Assembly (NCBI GenBank): GCA_002633005.1
Contig: NMRA01000098.1
Span: 858,128 to 922,127 of the forward strand
DNA from: Phoronis australis
Taxonomy: Eukaryota; Phoronida; Phoronidae
Direction: 5' to 3'
Length of the DNA: 64,000 nucleotides
The notes below the pieces were generated by a model, which did not search any database, was not told the origin of the DNA, and saw only the letters and a program-made list of their open reading frames with translations. This document shows, piece after piece, positions 49,208 to 60,172 of this stretch. Within the stretch, counting starts at the first letter, position 1. Every line of letters begins with the position of its first letter. The position numbers and the translations under genes are program-made.

Positions 49208-51548
49208 GGGAGAAGTGATGCACGCATTGCAGGCAGAACTACGTGTTCAACTGTCCACTTCCAACTTCCAACAATCTTTTCATCTCCACTTTGAGAGTCT
49301 GAACAAAACATGTCCTTTTTCATAGCATAAAAATCACTTGTTTCACGGCAAAATGTATCAAAACATTCCTTTTCACTATCCCAGTTCACTTCCGTGGCCA
49401 GACGTAATAGATACATAGGCAATCCATCCATGTTTGGCACATAGTTCTCCAACAACAAGGGCAGTGTGCATAGATTCCCATCTGAATCAATCTGCATTGA
49501 AAAATAATCTTCCAGCATGTCAGACTTGGTTTTCAAAAACTCAGAAATGTAATTGGCTAGATCGTTCTTTGAGCCGTCCTCTTCTGTCCATCCACTATCA
49601 TCACTGTTCAAGGCCAACATAGCCAATTCTGATATCGGAGCTTTCTCCGAAAGACGCAGTACACCGTAATTACCAAAGTCCTTAATCATGACCTGATAGA
49701 ACAGTTCGGCACTCAGCTTTTTTGTGTTGATCAGGTACAACTTAGTCTGGTGTTGCACAAGGGACAACTCCTTATTCACACACCCCACAAACGTGTATGA
49801 GGTTAAAATCTCTCGCAGGTCTTTGTGGTAGTTCTCTTCTACGCTTCTTTGTAAGGATTTCACGCTTGTGAGATTAACCTGTCGTCGCCTCGGTAATCCC
49901 TGGGATGTCTTGCTGTTTTCAGTAACATCATCTGCATCGTCATGGGGCCTTTTTCTAGATTGAGATCCTTCACCGTCACCATCAAAAGAATCGTCCGTTT
50001 TGCCACTACCTATTGTGTCTTTTCCAGATTTCATGAACTTATCAAGTGTCTGCATCTTGCTGTCAGTGCGAACCATTTGATGTGCGTAAACCACGTCAGA
50101 TTTGTTTTTATCTGAACTAGACGTCGATGGCCCACCAATGGAGCCACTAGGTAACAGAGACTGGGTGAAGAAGGTGCGAGAGGTATTCGATGATAGGAGT
50201 TTATTGTCAATGGTCTTCTGGATGCTTTCAATGATTGCTTCTTCGTGTAAGAAGTGCACCTCATGTTTTGTTGGATGTACATTAACATCAATGTTCTGCG
50301 GAGCAATTTCAAGACTGAGGTACAGAAAGGGGTGCGTTCCTTTGGGTAGATATGTTGAGTAGACGGCTTCAATTGCCTTCCGTAGAGCTGTGGAATCAAC
50401 AAGTCGATGGTTAATGAAAAGAAGCAGAATGCATTTCTTAGCATTGTAATTGGCATTGGAAACAAAACCGTGCAGTTTGAACGCAAGTTTGCTATCTTCT
50501 GAGCTCACTTCGATTAGCTCTTTGGCAATGGTGGGTCCATACAAGGTCCAAATGTTGTCAACAATTGTGGAGTTTTGAGGCGTACGAACGTCAGCCATGT
50601 TTTCACCATGCTTCTTTAGAGTAAAACCAATTTTGGCATTGTGTATCGCATACTTGCTCACAACATCTGCAATTTTCTGAAGTTCTTCTGTTGGACTTTT
50701 CAATGCCTTACGTCTGGTCGAGATGTTGTAAAACAAATCTTCAACAGTGATTTGCGTTCCGATGTTTCCAGCATATGGTTTGACTGGATCTTTCAAAACA
50801 CCATCACAGTACTGCCCTCTATAGGAGCACTTGGATTCTGCAGTTCTTGTTGTTATGGTAACATGAGCCACATGGCTAATGCTGGCCAATGCTTCGCCAC
50901 GAAATCCATATGTTGATATGGAGCTGAGGTCTTCAAACGTAGATAGCTTGCTGGTTGTAAATCTTTCACATACAATAGGCATGTCTTCTTTCTGAAAAAG
51001 CAAGTAAAGGTAATTATGAATGAAAACATACCTACCAGCGTAAAGTAAAATACAGCACAGAATATCACCAAGAAACGAGGAATAGAATTTAACTATTTCA
51101 ACACAAAAAAGAAAATCATTGGAATAATATTTTCGCATCACTTTCGCTTCGGAACACTTTAAAGTAAAGAACCTAGATAGGAGCCGAAAATAACAAAAAT
51201 CAGATGGATTGCGATAAAACGAACATATCTCCCAATAGAGGGCGCAACGCTCATTCCCATGTTTGTCGAAATCGCAAGTCTCATGTTCCAAAAATTTGTG
51301 GTGGTCACTTGCTCTGAGGCATGTTAAACATGATATTACCCTACCCTTATTCCACAGCCATTATCCTGTATCTGAAGTAGCTTTAAGCCCCCTTGCTTCA
51401 CGATGATTTGGATGTTGGTCGACTTCGCGTCCAAACAGTTTTCAATCAACTCTTTTAAAGCATTGGCCGGCCTTTGAATGACTTCCCCCGCAGCGATGCG
51501 ATTCACAACCGTCTCATCGAGTTTTCGGATAACGCGAACTTCAGCCAT
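49126..51548 (-). CDS. MLH1: DNA mismatch repair protein MLH1, two coding exons
   Basis: MutL-family GHKL ATPase that pairs with PMS2 (MutL-alpha) and acts after MutS-alpha in mismatch repair in the nucleus. Exon 1 is 51345-51548 (68 codons, start ATG 51546-51548, then [20 protein letters not shown]); exon 2 is 49126-50991 (621 codons plus TGA). The intron has GTAGGG and TTTTTCAG borders, phase 0. ATPase motifs: NCLDAKS (37-43), DNGCGI (62-67), CERFTTSKL and [10 protein letters not shown] just into exon 2. Later [15 protein letters not shown], the [13 protein letters not shown] block, a basic SRKRPHDD likely nuclear signal in the linker, then the C-terminal dimerisation domain ending in the diagnostic FERC. 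Total 689 residues against about 756 in human, the difference mostly in the linker. The single huge exon is unusual. It shares a promoter region with LHPP. Confidence 0.97.
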
Positions 51549-51671
51549 CAAGATAATGCGCTGAAATATTCAGTTTGAAACAAAAACACAACCTGAACTT
51601 GAACAGGTGAAAGGCGCGAACATTTGATCACCAGGTGGCGTGTCTAGCGAAGTAGGTCAGAGGTCACAGAA
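51549..51671. promoter_or_regulatory. Bidirectional promoter region of MLH1 and LHPP
   Basis: Only 123 bp separate the MLH1 ATG (minus) and the ancestral LHPP ATG (plus). A GGCGCGAA at 51613-51620 reads TTCGCGCC on the other strand, an E2F-type site. A perfect DR1 repeat AGGTCA-G-AGGTCA lies at 51654-51666, five bases before the LHPP ATG; DR1 is bound by HNF4/RXR/COUP-type nuclear receptors. No TATA box. Regulation by these factors is inferred from motifs only. Confidence 0.6.
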
Positions 51672-54600
51672 ATGGCCAAGAAGAGTTGGGGCCCGTTCCA
51701 ACAAAAGTGACTTAGCTAAGACAAATCTTAAATTTTAGAAAATTTTAAGATAAAACTTCAATTTGTCTCGAGACCGTTTCAAGAAAGAGATCTTAAGTTT
51801 GAATTAAGTTTTTGACAAAAGTTTTGTCTTAATTTTAACTATCTTGCCGTATGTGGAAGTTTCAAAGCGTGGAAGTTAAGACAAATCTTAGACTTAAGTC
51901 AAAAATGAACTTAAGTCAGTTTCTTGGAACGGGCCCCTGGTGTGCGGGTGTGAAAGGTGTTCTTTTAGACATTACAGGTGTATTGTACAATAGCGGGCCA
52001 GAAGGAGGGGTTTCAATTGACGGCTCCGTGGATGCAGTGCGAAGGTATTGTATTATCTTAAGCACTGGCTTTATTTAGTGTCTACAGTACGAGCACGTTG
52101 AGGGACATTACTATTGCTGTGTGTTAGTGATTGACTCAACCTACGACACTACCGTACTACGACAGTCAGTAGGCTACGCGTGATCTTGGTCTTGGAATCT
52201 GAAGTTCACTCGAGCATTCCAAAAATGCACGAGGATCCAACTGCCAAGACTGCAAGAGGCAAAGTATAACAAACTAGTGAACCACCACCTCCTTTTGCCG
52301 TCTCCAAAAAGTTTCAATGAAAACATCCTCTTCACCAATGTAACGTAGTACCGGGTGTACGACGTGTAGGCCTACAATCGAATTATATTGTCAAAGACAA
52401 AGTAATCAGCATTGAATCAAACGACATCCTAGTAACGAAAACACATGCATCAAACTATTTATACAAGCTAAAGGTATTCGTCATAGTAACACGTGATGAA
52501 CATTTTAAATGCTACCAGAACTAATAAACATCTGTTAGAAACTCAATGCATGACATCTTCCTCCCCTGGTCATCAGCACTGGTCGGATATAGTGGTCCCT
52601 GATTTAGAGAACCAGGCAATTGCTGAATAACGTAATTTCCCATTCTTGTCTCGTAAAAAGAGTAAAAACAAATTCGTATTAAACTATAAAATGTCCTGAT
52701 GGTGCCGCCCGTAGTAATGACAGCATCATGATTTTGTTATGTTTTCATGTTTGCAGATTAAAAGTCAGTGGTCGCCCAGTCCGCTTCTGCACCAATGAGA
52801 CACAGTGTACTCGTCAGCTGCTTGTGAAGAAACTTCAGAAGCTTGGTTTTGAGATAGACCTGAAGGAGGTGTTCTCGCCTCTCCCTGCTGCCTGTCAGTA
52901 TCTGAAAGAACACAACCTTCGACCTCATCTTCTGGTCCACAAAGGTATGAAGATGGCAGAAAGGTGAGGGGCCTTGAACCAAACTGTGCTCCTATTAAAC
53001 CCTTTCAATGAAATGAATCACCACTGAATTGAAGACATTTTCAAAAAATACTATTTCTGATTCTTAAAGAAAGCTTTCAGAGTTATTAAAATGTTTTTTA
53101 TTCCTCAAAATCATACACACGATGGTAATAGATAAAGTAAAACCTGTGATTTATGTTCAAGGCCCTTGAGGTATAACACATCAGCAAGTACAAATAATTA
53201 AGACATCATGTGCTGTTTTTTGGCAGTTTCTTTTAATTTTTTTATCTCAAAATGTCCCCTAGTGTTCTAACATTTTGATGAAATTTTGCCTCTGTTGATT
53301 CATATGCAGATTTTTCTCTGTTTCTGTTGTGTTAAAGGAGGTTGGCTGTAAAATCAGCTCGACACGGAAAGTACATAGAAATAAAATTGCAAACGAGTTT
53401 TTCAACTACAATTGGATTTGCAATCAGTATGAATGGCATCTTTGTCTTTGTAATTTGAAAGCATTAATTTGTTGTACATTTCAGACACTCAACCTGTTTT
53501 GTTGGATTTCAGATGCTTGTCCTGAATTCTCTAACTTTGAGCAGTCTGAACCAAACTGTGTCGTGCTTGGGGATGCCGCGGATGAGTTCTCATATGAAAA
53601 TGTCAATGCTGCATTTAAACAGTTGATTTCCATGACAACCCCGGTGCTCATCACAATGGGCAAAGGGTAGGTTACAGAGAAAATGAACGATCTCATTTAA
53701 CAGAAATGTGATTTTACCACTGGTGCTGTGTTGAAAATAAATTAACGAGCTCTATTCAGAGGAAGACTTGTTTCCAAATTAAGATTGAGAAGATTTGTCG
53801 AAGTTCGTGTGGGTTTGTAGAAGTTGAGGAAAACAGCAGAAAATAGACAAATATAATAATTATTCTACATTGTTTGTCATTTAGCTGGCAAATTCTTCAA
53901 AAGTTTGATGTGATGAAATTTTATCGACATTGTTCCCAACATGCTGTATATGGTACAGGCCATGGGTAATAGGACAAAATTTTGTTTTCCTGTCATGATG
54001 CATCATTACCCATCATGACGAATCATGATTACACACTGTGATGGGTCATTACACATCGTGACGGGTCATTCCGTCTCATCTGATGGTTGCACTCAACCGT
54101 CATGATGTAGAAATCCGGGTTATTTTGTACGAATTATTTTGATGTGTATTGTATGCAGTAGTGGTTGAATAGTCTTTGAAGCTTATGTTTGACATTCATC
54201 CATAGTTATTGTGTTTGTACGCTGGGCGCATTTTTCCCCGTTTTCTCCTTTTCAGAAAGTACTATCTGGAGACAGACGGTTTCAAACTTGATGTTGGCGC
54301 TTATGCAGCAGCCCTGGAGGTACGGCTCTTAAAGGCTGTTTCAGTTTGTGCCGCAGTAACACAGTGTGCCGTTGTACTGTTCTATTGCCCTGTAATACAT
54401 TGACACAATGGCATGTGTGCAGTGGCATACCTACCTGCCTTGGACTGTATGCACTGCTACTTTTAGTTGGTCATCACCAATTTCATGAATCAAATGGATG
54501 TGTGAGTCTTATATTCTACATTCAGTGGTATCCCATAGTAAATGTATATAATTTATTTGGATGTTATTTCAGCAAGGGAAGCAAGCAGAGGCGGATCTAC

Positions 54601-56970
54601 AGGGGGTGTTCAGGGGGTTTAAACCCCCCTCGGGACAGGATCAAAAATAAAAACTGGACAAAAATCGCCAGAAAAACGAAATTAGCTACTAAAAATCCCA
54701 AAAAATCTTACACGGGAGGAGGGGAACCCTCTCGCGACCTTCCTTCTCCTCGGCGCTACGCGCCTCGGATTCTCTCGAATCCTAAACCCACCCCTTACTG
54801 AAATCGTAGATCTGCCACTGGCAAGCATATGGAATGTAGAGTGGGAATGAGGCAAACTATGTTGGAAGCACATACAAATCATATTTTTGCTTTAAGGGAA
54901 ATTATCTGTTTTACGTCCGAATAATGGCATGTTTGGAATTACTGTTGGATGGGATGGACTTCAATTCCATGCTAAAGTTCACTTAAAAAATTACTATTGT
55001 CGCCGATAATGTCCCTTTAACTCAGTTGAAGTTCCACAGTACTGTATTGTACTAGCTCATACTGTCCCTTTAACTTGGATGAAGTTCCGCGGTACTGTAT
55101 AGTACTAGCCCATGCACGAGAGAAGTCTGATTTCATTTTACTCAATTAAACTCATAAAATCCCTTGCTCTGGTTGGATCAGACTTGTACTGGTTTGACTG
55201 TATTTCAGACAAGTTATTTGTCCCCAATTATACGTTTTGAACTTTCAGTATGCATGCGGAGTCAAGCCAACACTGATAGGGAAGCCTTCCAAGGAATTTT
55301 TCCATGCTGCTGTCAAAGATATGGGACTAACACCTGACCAAGTGAGTTACTCTGGATGAAAGTTTTAGGTTTTGGTTTACTGAAACATCAAATGAACTTT
55401 GTTTAAACATCTGGCAGGCTCATTTGCTGTCTTTCGACTGAACACAATGGTAGTTAAAATTATGTGTACTGTTGAACATTCAGAAGTAGAGAACCTACTT
55501 TCAGTTATTCAGTTGAAACTGAAATTCTTGATAGAAATTTGCACACATTGGATTTTGGGCTTTGTCTATTCCTCTTATTTCAAAATCATTTATCTCAAGG
55601 CTCGACTTTTTGTTACAGGTCATCATGGTTGGTGATGATATAGTGAATGATGTTGGAGGAGCTCAGGCAGCAGGCTTGCGAGGGATACAGGTCAGGACGG
55701 GAAAATACAGGTGTGTTTAAAGGTAGTACAAAAAATATCAGTGGTGGGCAAACTTGCCCTTTTATCATTCTTCAAGTTCTTTGTTGCAAGTGTCCAGAAG
55801 TTTTCAAACTTTTCAGTGATGGTAAATATCGTACCAATCTTGAAAATTGTAAACTAACATATTAATTTTGTGCGGTATTGTGTCTTATACATAAAATGAG
55901 ACTACGAAATTTCAGCTGTCAGCCACATTGTGTCCTAAATTGACAAGGAATTAACGTAAATCCATGGGGATATCGTAGTGTCAGTGGTTATCACAATAAT
56001 AGTGTTAGCTGATTGTGGACATGTGCATGCACAATGTACCAAATTCTGCTTGATGCCTCCTTTTAGATTTGCTGAGATTTCCAGAAATAGATCTTTATTG
56101 TGTATGAAGGCCTGAAATAAATTGATGACATCACAGCTTCATTCTAACGTGGTGTTTGAAGTACTGTGGAAACAAAAATGCAGGTTGTTTTGCGAGTTGG
56201 AACAGATCAAAATGATTTTTAAAGAGCATTTTCCTTAGTTTGTACTTGGTTAATATTCTATTTACTCCTGATATCATTATTACAATTCACTGCAAATTCC
56301 TTACATTTTTTTTCTTCAACTTGACTCTACTAACTCCATGGTCACGCTTGTCATTATTTCATCTTAGATATGCTGTTTCAAACCAAACCAGTTTTCATTA
56401 AAAAGTTTACATCAATTATTGTCCAACGTTGTGTGTGTAAAACCAGATAATTCATCAGTGTGTGTCTGCATGCACAATGCGACGGTTAATTTTTGCGGTG
56501 TTCATTGTACTGTTTGATAAATTCTTTTCTCTAGGGGCAAACCATATTTTCATGCTTCAGTAGAGTGTCTGGTTTTGTTTTCTCTTAAACTTGAATGTGT
56601 TTGTCACCAGATGGTGCAGGGAGCAAAACCTCATACTGTACCATCTGACGAAATCATTGTTTTGAGGTGGAAGTCTTTGTTTGGATTTTAGTGTTCCGAA
56701 TTACACTTAATAAAAGAATTTACTGAATGCAGTTCATTGATTGCTTGTATGGACACATTCCATGCCGTTAGCTTAGTTTATTCCAGTTTCAAATTCGCAG
56801 TATATGCTTGACCTAATTAGAGCTATGTGGGTCTTTAATAATATCATGAATGCAATTCCAGAGCGTCAGATGAAAGTCACCCAACAGTGAAACCAGACGC
56901 TTATGTTGACAATTTGTCAGAGGCTGTGGAAGCCTTACTCAACTCATCGCCAGACATATCAGGAAGTTGA
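51672..56970 (+). CDS. LHPP: LHPP, phospholysine phosphohistidine inorganic pyrophosphate phosphatase
   Basis: HAD-superfamily phosphatase acting on phosphohistidine, phospholysine and pyrophosphate in the known family; cytosolic. Coding exons: 51672-51689 (MAKKSW) plus 51941-52044 ([19 protein letters not shown]), split by the MITE; then 52757-52944, 53513-53666, 54256-54319, 55249-55341, 55619-55710, 56862-56970 (TGA). Removing the MITE and one TGG gives 273 residues, against 270 in human. HAD motifs: I LLDITG, II RFCTNE, III Lys in [25 protein letters not shown]. All intron borders are GT-AG. From the ancestral ATG the MITE shifts the frame by two bases and brings stops, so this copy could only work by starting at the MITE ATGs (51851, 297 residues; 51905, 279 residues), by a splice event not visible here, or from an allele without the MITE. 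Confidence 0.92.
51688..51937. mobile_element. MITE with GGGGCCCG ends inside LHPP exon 1 (copy 3, intact)
   Basis: Complete element of 250 bp: GGGGCCCGTTCCAAC at the left, GTTTCTTGGAACGGGCCCC at the right, with subterminal ACTTAGCTAAGACAAATC and its near-complement. A TGG triplet stands on both sides (51687-51689, overlapping the terminal G run, and 51938-51940), possibly a 3-bp target duplication. It lies between codon 6 and the conserved CAGVKG of LHPP. It contains ATGs at 51851 and 51905 that are in frame with LHPP. Confidence 0.88.
54586..54820. mobile_element. hAT-like element, short copy (235 bp) in LHPP intron 4
   Basis: Starts CAGAGGCGGATCTACAGGGG, ends TAGATCTGCCACTG, flanked on both sides by GCAAG (54581-54585 and 54821-54825). 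Same family as 29334-30280 and as the end at 1-90. Includes CGGCGCTACGCGCCTCGG, a small hairpin. Confidence 0.85.
55011..55115. repeat. 52-bp tandem duplication in LHPP intron 4
   Basis: GTCCCTTTAACT, TGAAGTTCCRCRGTACTGTAT and GTACTAGCYCAT occur at 55011 and again at 55063. Confidence 0.8.
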
Positions 56971-59900
56971 ATCTTCGCTTGATGTTAGTGCAATTTAGAT
57001 TTAACATCTAATTTATTGTAATGAGATGCTATGATAATATATTTATATAATCATAGTACACTATCATGAGATTTTCTTTTGTTTTAAATTTCGTTTAATC
57101 ACTGAATTTTCAAAACTTTCACTTTTAAAGCCCATGCTCAATGATACGCCGACTCTCCATTTGTGACTCGCTTGCGTCCCATGAACAGCCATCTACAGAG
57201 AATTTCAGTAACCAAAATCCTCACATTTTGAAGCATGCCAAGATTTATACAATGACACTTGGCTTACCTCAAAATCCAACTGCTGCCTGGTAGTTTGATG
57301 ATTGGCTCATGTTGCACACCCAGCAGAATTAATCAGGAGCATATTAATATAGCAACATTTTACAAACATTTTGGGTTGTAAAAGTTGCATTTCTTATCCG
57401 TTTTTCAAACTTCAAAAACCTAATAATGTACTTTTCATGAGCTATTCAAGTATGTTATTTGAACACTTTCAAAACGAAAACTTAAAAATACTATTGTAGC
57501 GTCCCCAATGTGTTGATGATGGATCTCATAATCTAGAGAACAATAACTTCAGCAGCCTTAGCGATGTAAGTAACTACAACAGCATGGTGTCTTTGATAAA
57601 TGCCAGCAGATTTTGAGGTACGCAAACTGGCGGAGTTACCCAATCTCAGCTGGTGAGAGTGGCAATGTAGGATTCTTTTCATGGCAGTTAGGATGCAACA
57701 TAACTGCCCACCAGCAACACTTAGAAAAGTTTCTTTTGATGAGCCAATGCTGGTCTTATCACCCACCCTTCCGATTTGAGGTTCTCGAGTCTAGTACACA
57801 CCAAAAATTATCAGACGAAGATTAAGCTATACATACATGTAGACGATCTGTGTAACAATGAACCTTCCAGGTCTTATCGAAGACATTCATTGTGTCCGAG
57901 ATTTGCCAAATCCGAAATTAAAACCACAGAACTGTTTACTTGACATTTTTGCCTATGTAAGGCTATCCAACCACGTGCCCATCTGCGTGTAGTAAATCAC
58001 GCTGTGAAATCGAGAAGTACGCGCACGATCCATTTTAGACTCGCATTGTAAAGATGGTGAAGTTTCCAACTGGGACATTGAAATTGTTGTGTTATAAACT
58101 TATGAACATTGTATCTGTGTTTGTTAAAGGGAAGCATAGAAAACATATTTTGCATTAGACAAAAACGGGACTTGCAGAATGAAACATTATAAGCAGGCGA
58201 ACAAAAACAAGGTAATTCAATGGGTATTTTTAAATCCCTTGATGATCACATAACCATTACATGAACAAAAGCATCATCCAGACTATTGTTTTGTCTCAAA
58301 AATTTTGATTTTTCACGTAGATCCCTATATTTCGACACATGCAATTGCTTCACATAATTGCAACTTCTGTTTCTTTATTTAACAGGGTACAAGAAGTATC
58401 TGGGATTTTCTTTTAAGTCCTTTTAGTCCAAAAGCTCAGGAATCAAAAACGTAGACATTCCACTTTTGCAAAGAATGTTGAATGTCTTCTGACATTAGGT
58501 TTTGGGCTTAAATGCCTTAAAAGAAAATTTCAGACAAGTCAAGCTTTTGTTGGTAATAGAATAATGAACCAAAGTCATGTTTGTTTAAATTACGGCAATC
58601 TCAGCGAAAAATCAAGACTGGTTAGAGGAAACATGCCAAACATCTAGGCATTACTTTTGTGCACATAATGAGATGCTGTGTTCATCAAGTATTACAAAAA
58701 TATTGTTTTATGTATCAATGACAAAAATTTAAAAAGCTATTTAGCAACTTTGAACCTTGTTAACAAAGGTAGACAATTGCTTATATTCCTGATAGTGAGG
58801 TATGGTGGAACTTAAGTATGTAATGAACTGGTGGTTAAACATAATTGTCTTTAATGGGAAATGGCATTAATAAAAATGCGATCACATTTTTTATAACACT
58901 TTGTTATATAACCACCACAGTCTTCAACTAAAATGACCATACGTAATACATTGCATTGTCTAAAGTCTCATACACAGAGAAAGTGGAAGACTTGTCAGCC
59001 TCACTCCACAGCACAACACAAACTATGAAACCAAAACAGGTGAACTTTTAATGAGGCTAGTATCTTGCGAGTTTGGCTGACCCTGCACCTTGCAGAGCAA
59101 GTTTCTTGTGAAAAAAGCGAGATCACGCAAGCCTTTGCGAGATGTTGCATCCACTGCAAGCAAATCACATGACCTTGGTATGCTGGAACTTGGAATTCTG
59201 TTTAATCTCATGATCGCATATGCATGAACTTGGAATACATTAGAAAACTTGGCAAGTTCACTCAAATAATTACGTTTATGTTGCACTGCACTAAAGAAAA
59301 TCACATGTTAATAATTAATAGCATAAATTTTAACCAACCTAAAACTTTTTAAATCTTTTGGCGTCTTTGGCGATCTTACTCACCAAACAATTTATTAACC
59401 ATTCACATATTCCTCAGGTTCTGTGACACAAGTTCCGGTAAAGGAGAAAATGAATGATCGTGGGAATAATAATTAGAAAAACAATTACACTGTAAACTTT
59501 CACCTGATTATTTTAATGAATATTTAATTCCAAGTTCACGTGCACGTAATCTTGAGAGTAAGCATAATTCCAAGTTCATGCACAGCAACCTCACGATTGT
59601 CTTCTGAACCCCAGATTACACAAGAGTGACCGTCTCGTATTTCAAGCAGAGCACGTGATCTCATCAGCTTTCACTCTCAAGTGACCAGCATTATTGAATG
59701 CGTGCAAGGTTACTGATCAAGCTCAATAAACTACAGTGAGAGACACATGACCACATAGTGCCAAGCACAATTTTGAATCTATTTCCCATATCCAATGCAC
59801 TTTATAAGTCGCAAAATGGAATGAAATAGTTGCTATGCCAATAACAAAAACTGTTCGTTAGTCTTGGTTGACTTACGAACAGCAAGCAATGGGTACAAAA

Positions 59901-60172
59901 ACCATGCTGCTAATTTGCCAGACTTCAGCAAAGGTCCAGCTTGTGTTGTGTGAGTTTCACGATATGTACCACGTTTCCTATCTGATAAATGACACAAGCC
60001 TGCTTGGAAATCTGCATTGTTGAAAAAGTTAAATATCCCCAGTTCTTCCAAGTTCGAGTACTCCAAACATCCTCATGCTACTGTCATCAGGCCAAACACT
60101 ACTTGATCATGTGACTCCCTACTTTACCAATCAAAACACAATAAATAAATTTGCTCTTAAATACCTATACCA
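56971..60172. other. Intergenic region between LHPP and TAPT1 (convergent)
   Basis: Holds the 3' flanks of both genes. No exon recognised. An inverted repeat family with AATTCCAAGTTCAYG lies at about 59150-59245 (as complement, e.g. GCATGAACTTGGAATAC at 59222) and about 59520-59600 (two direct copies), so this part is a small foldback or element remnant. Confidence 0.5.

Noticed and set aside
50031-50486. 151-codon minus-strand frame inside MLH1
   Set aside because: Out-of-frame shadow of MLH1 exon 2.
51851-52078. Independent 75-codon gene at 51.85 kb
   Set aside because: It is LHPP exon 1 read from an ATG within the MITE and running into the intron.
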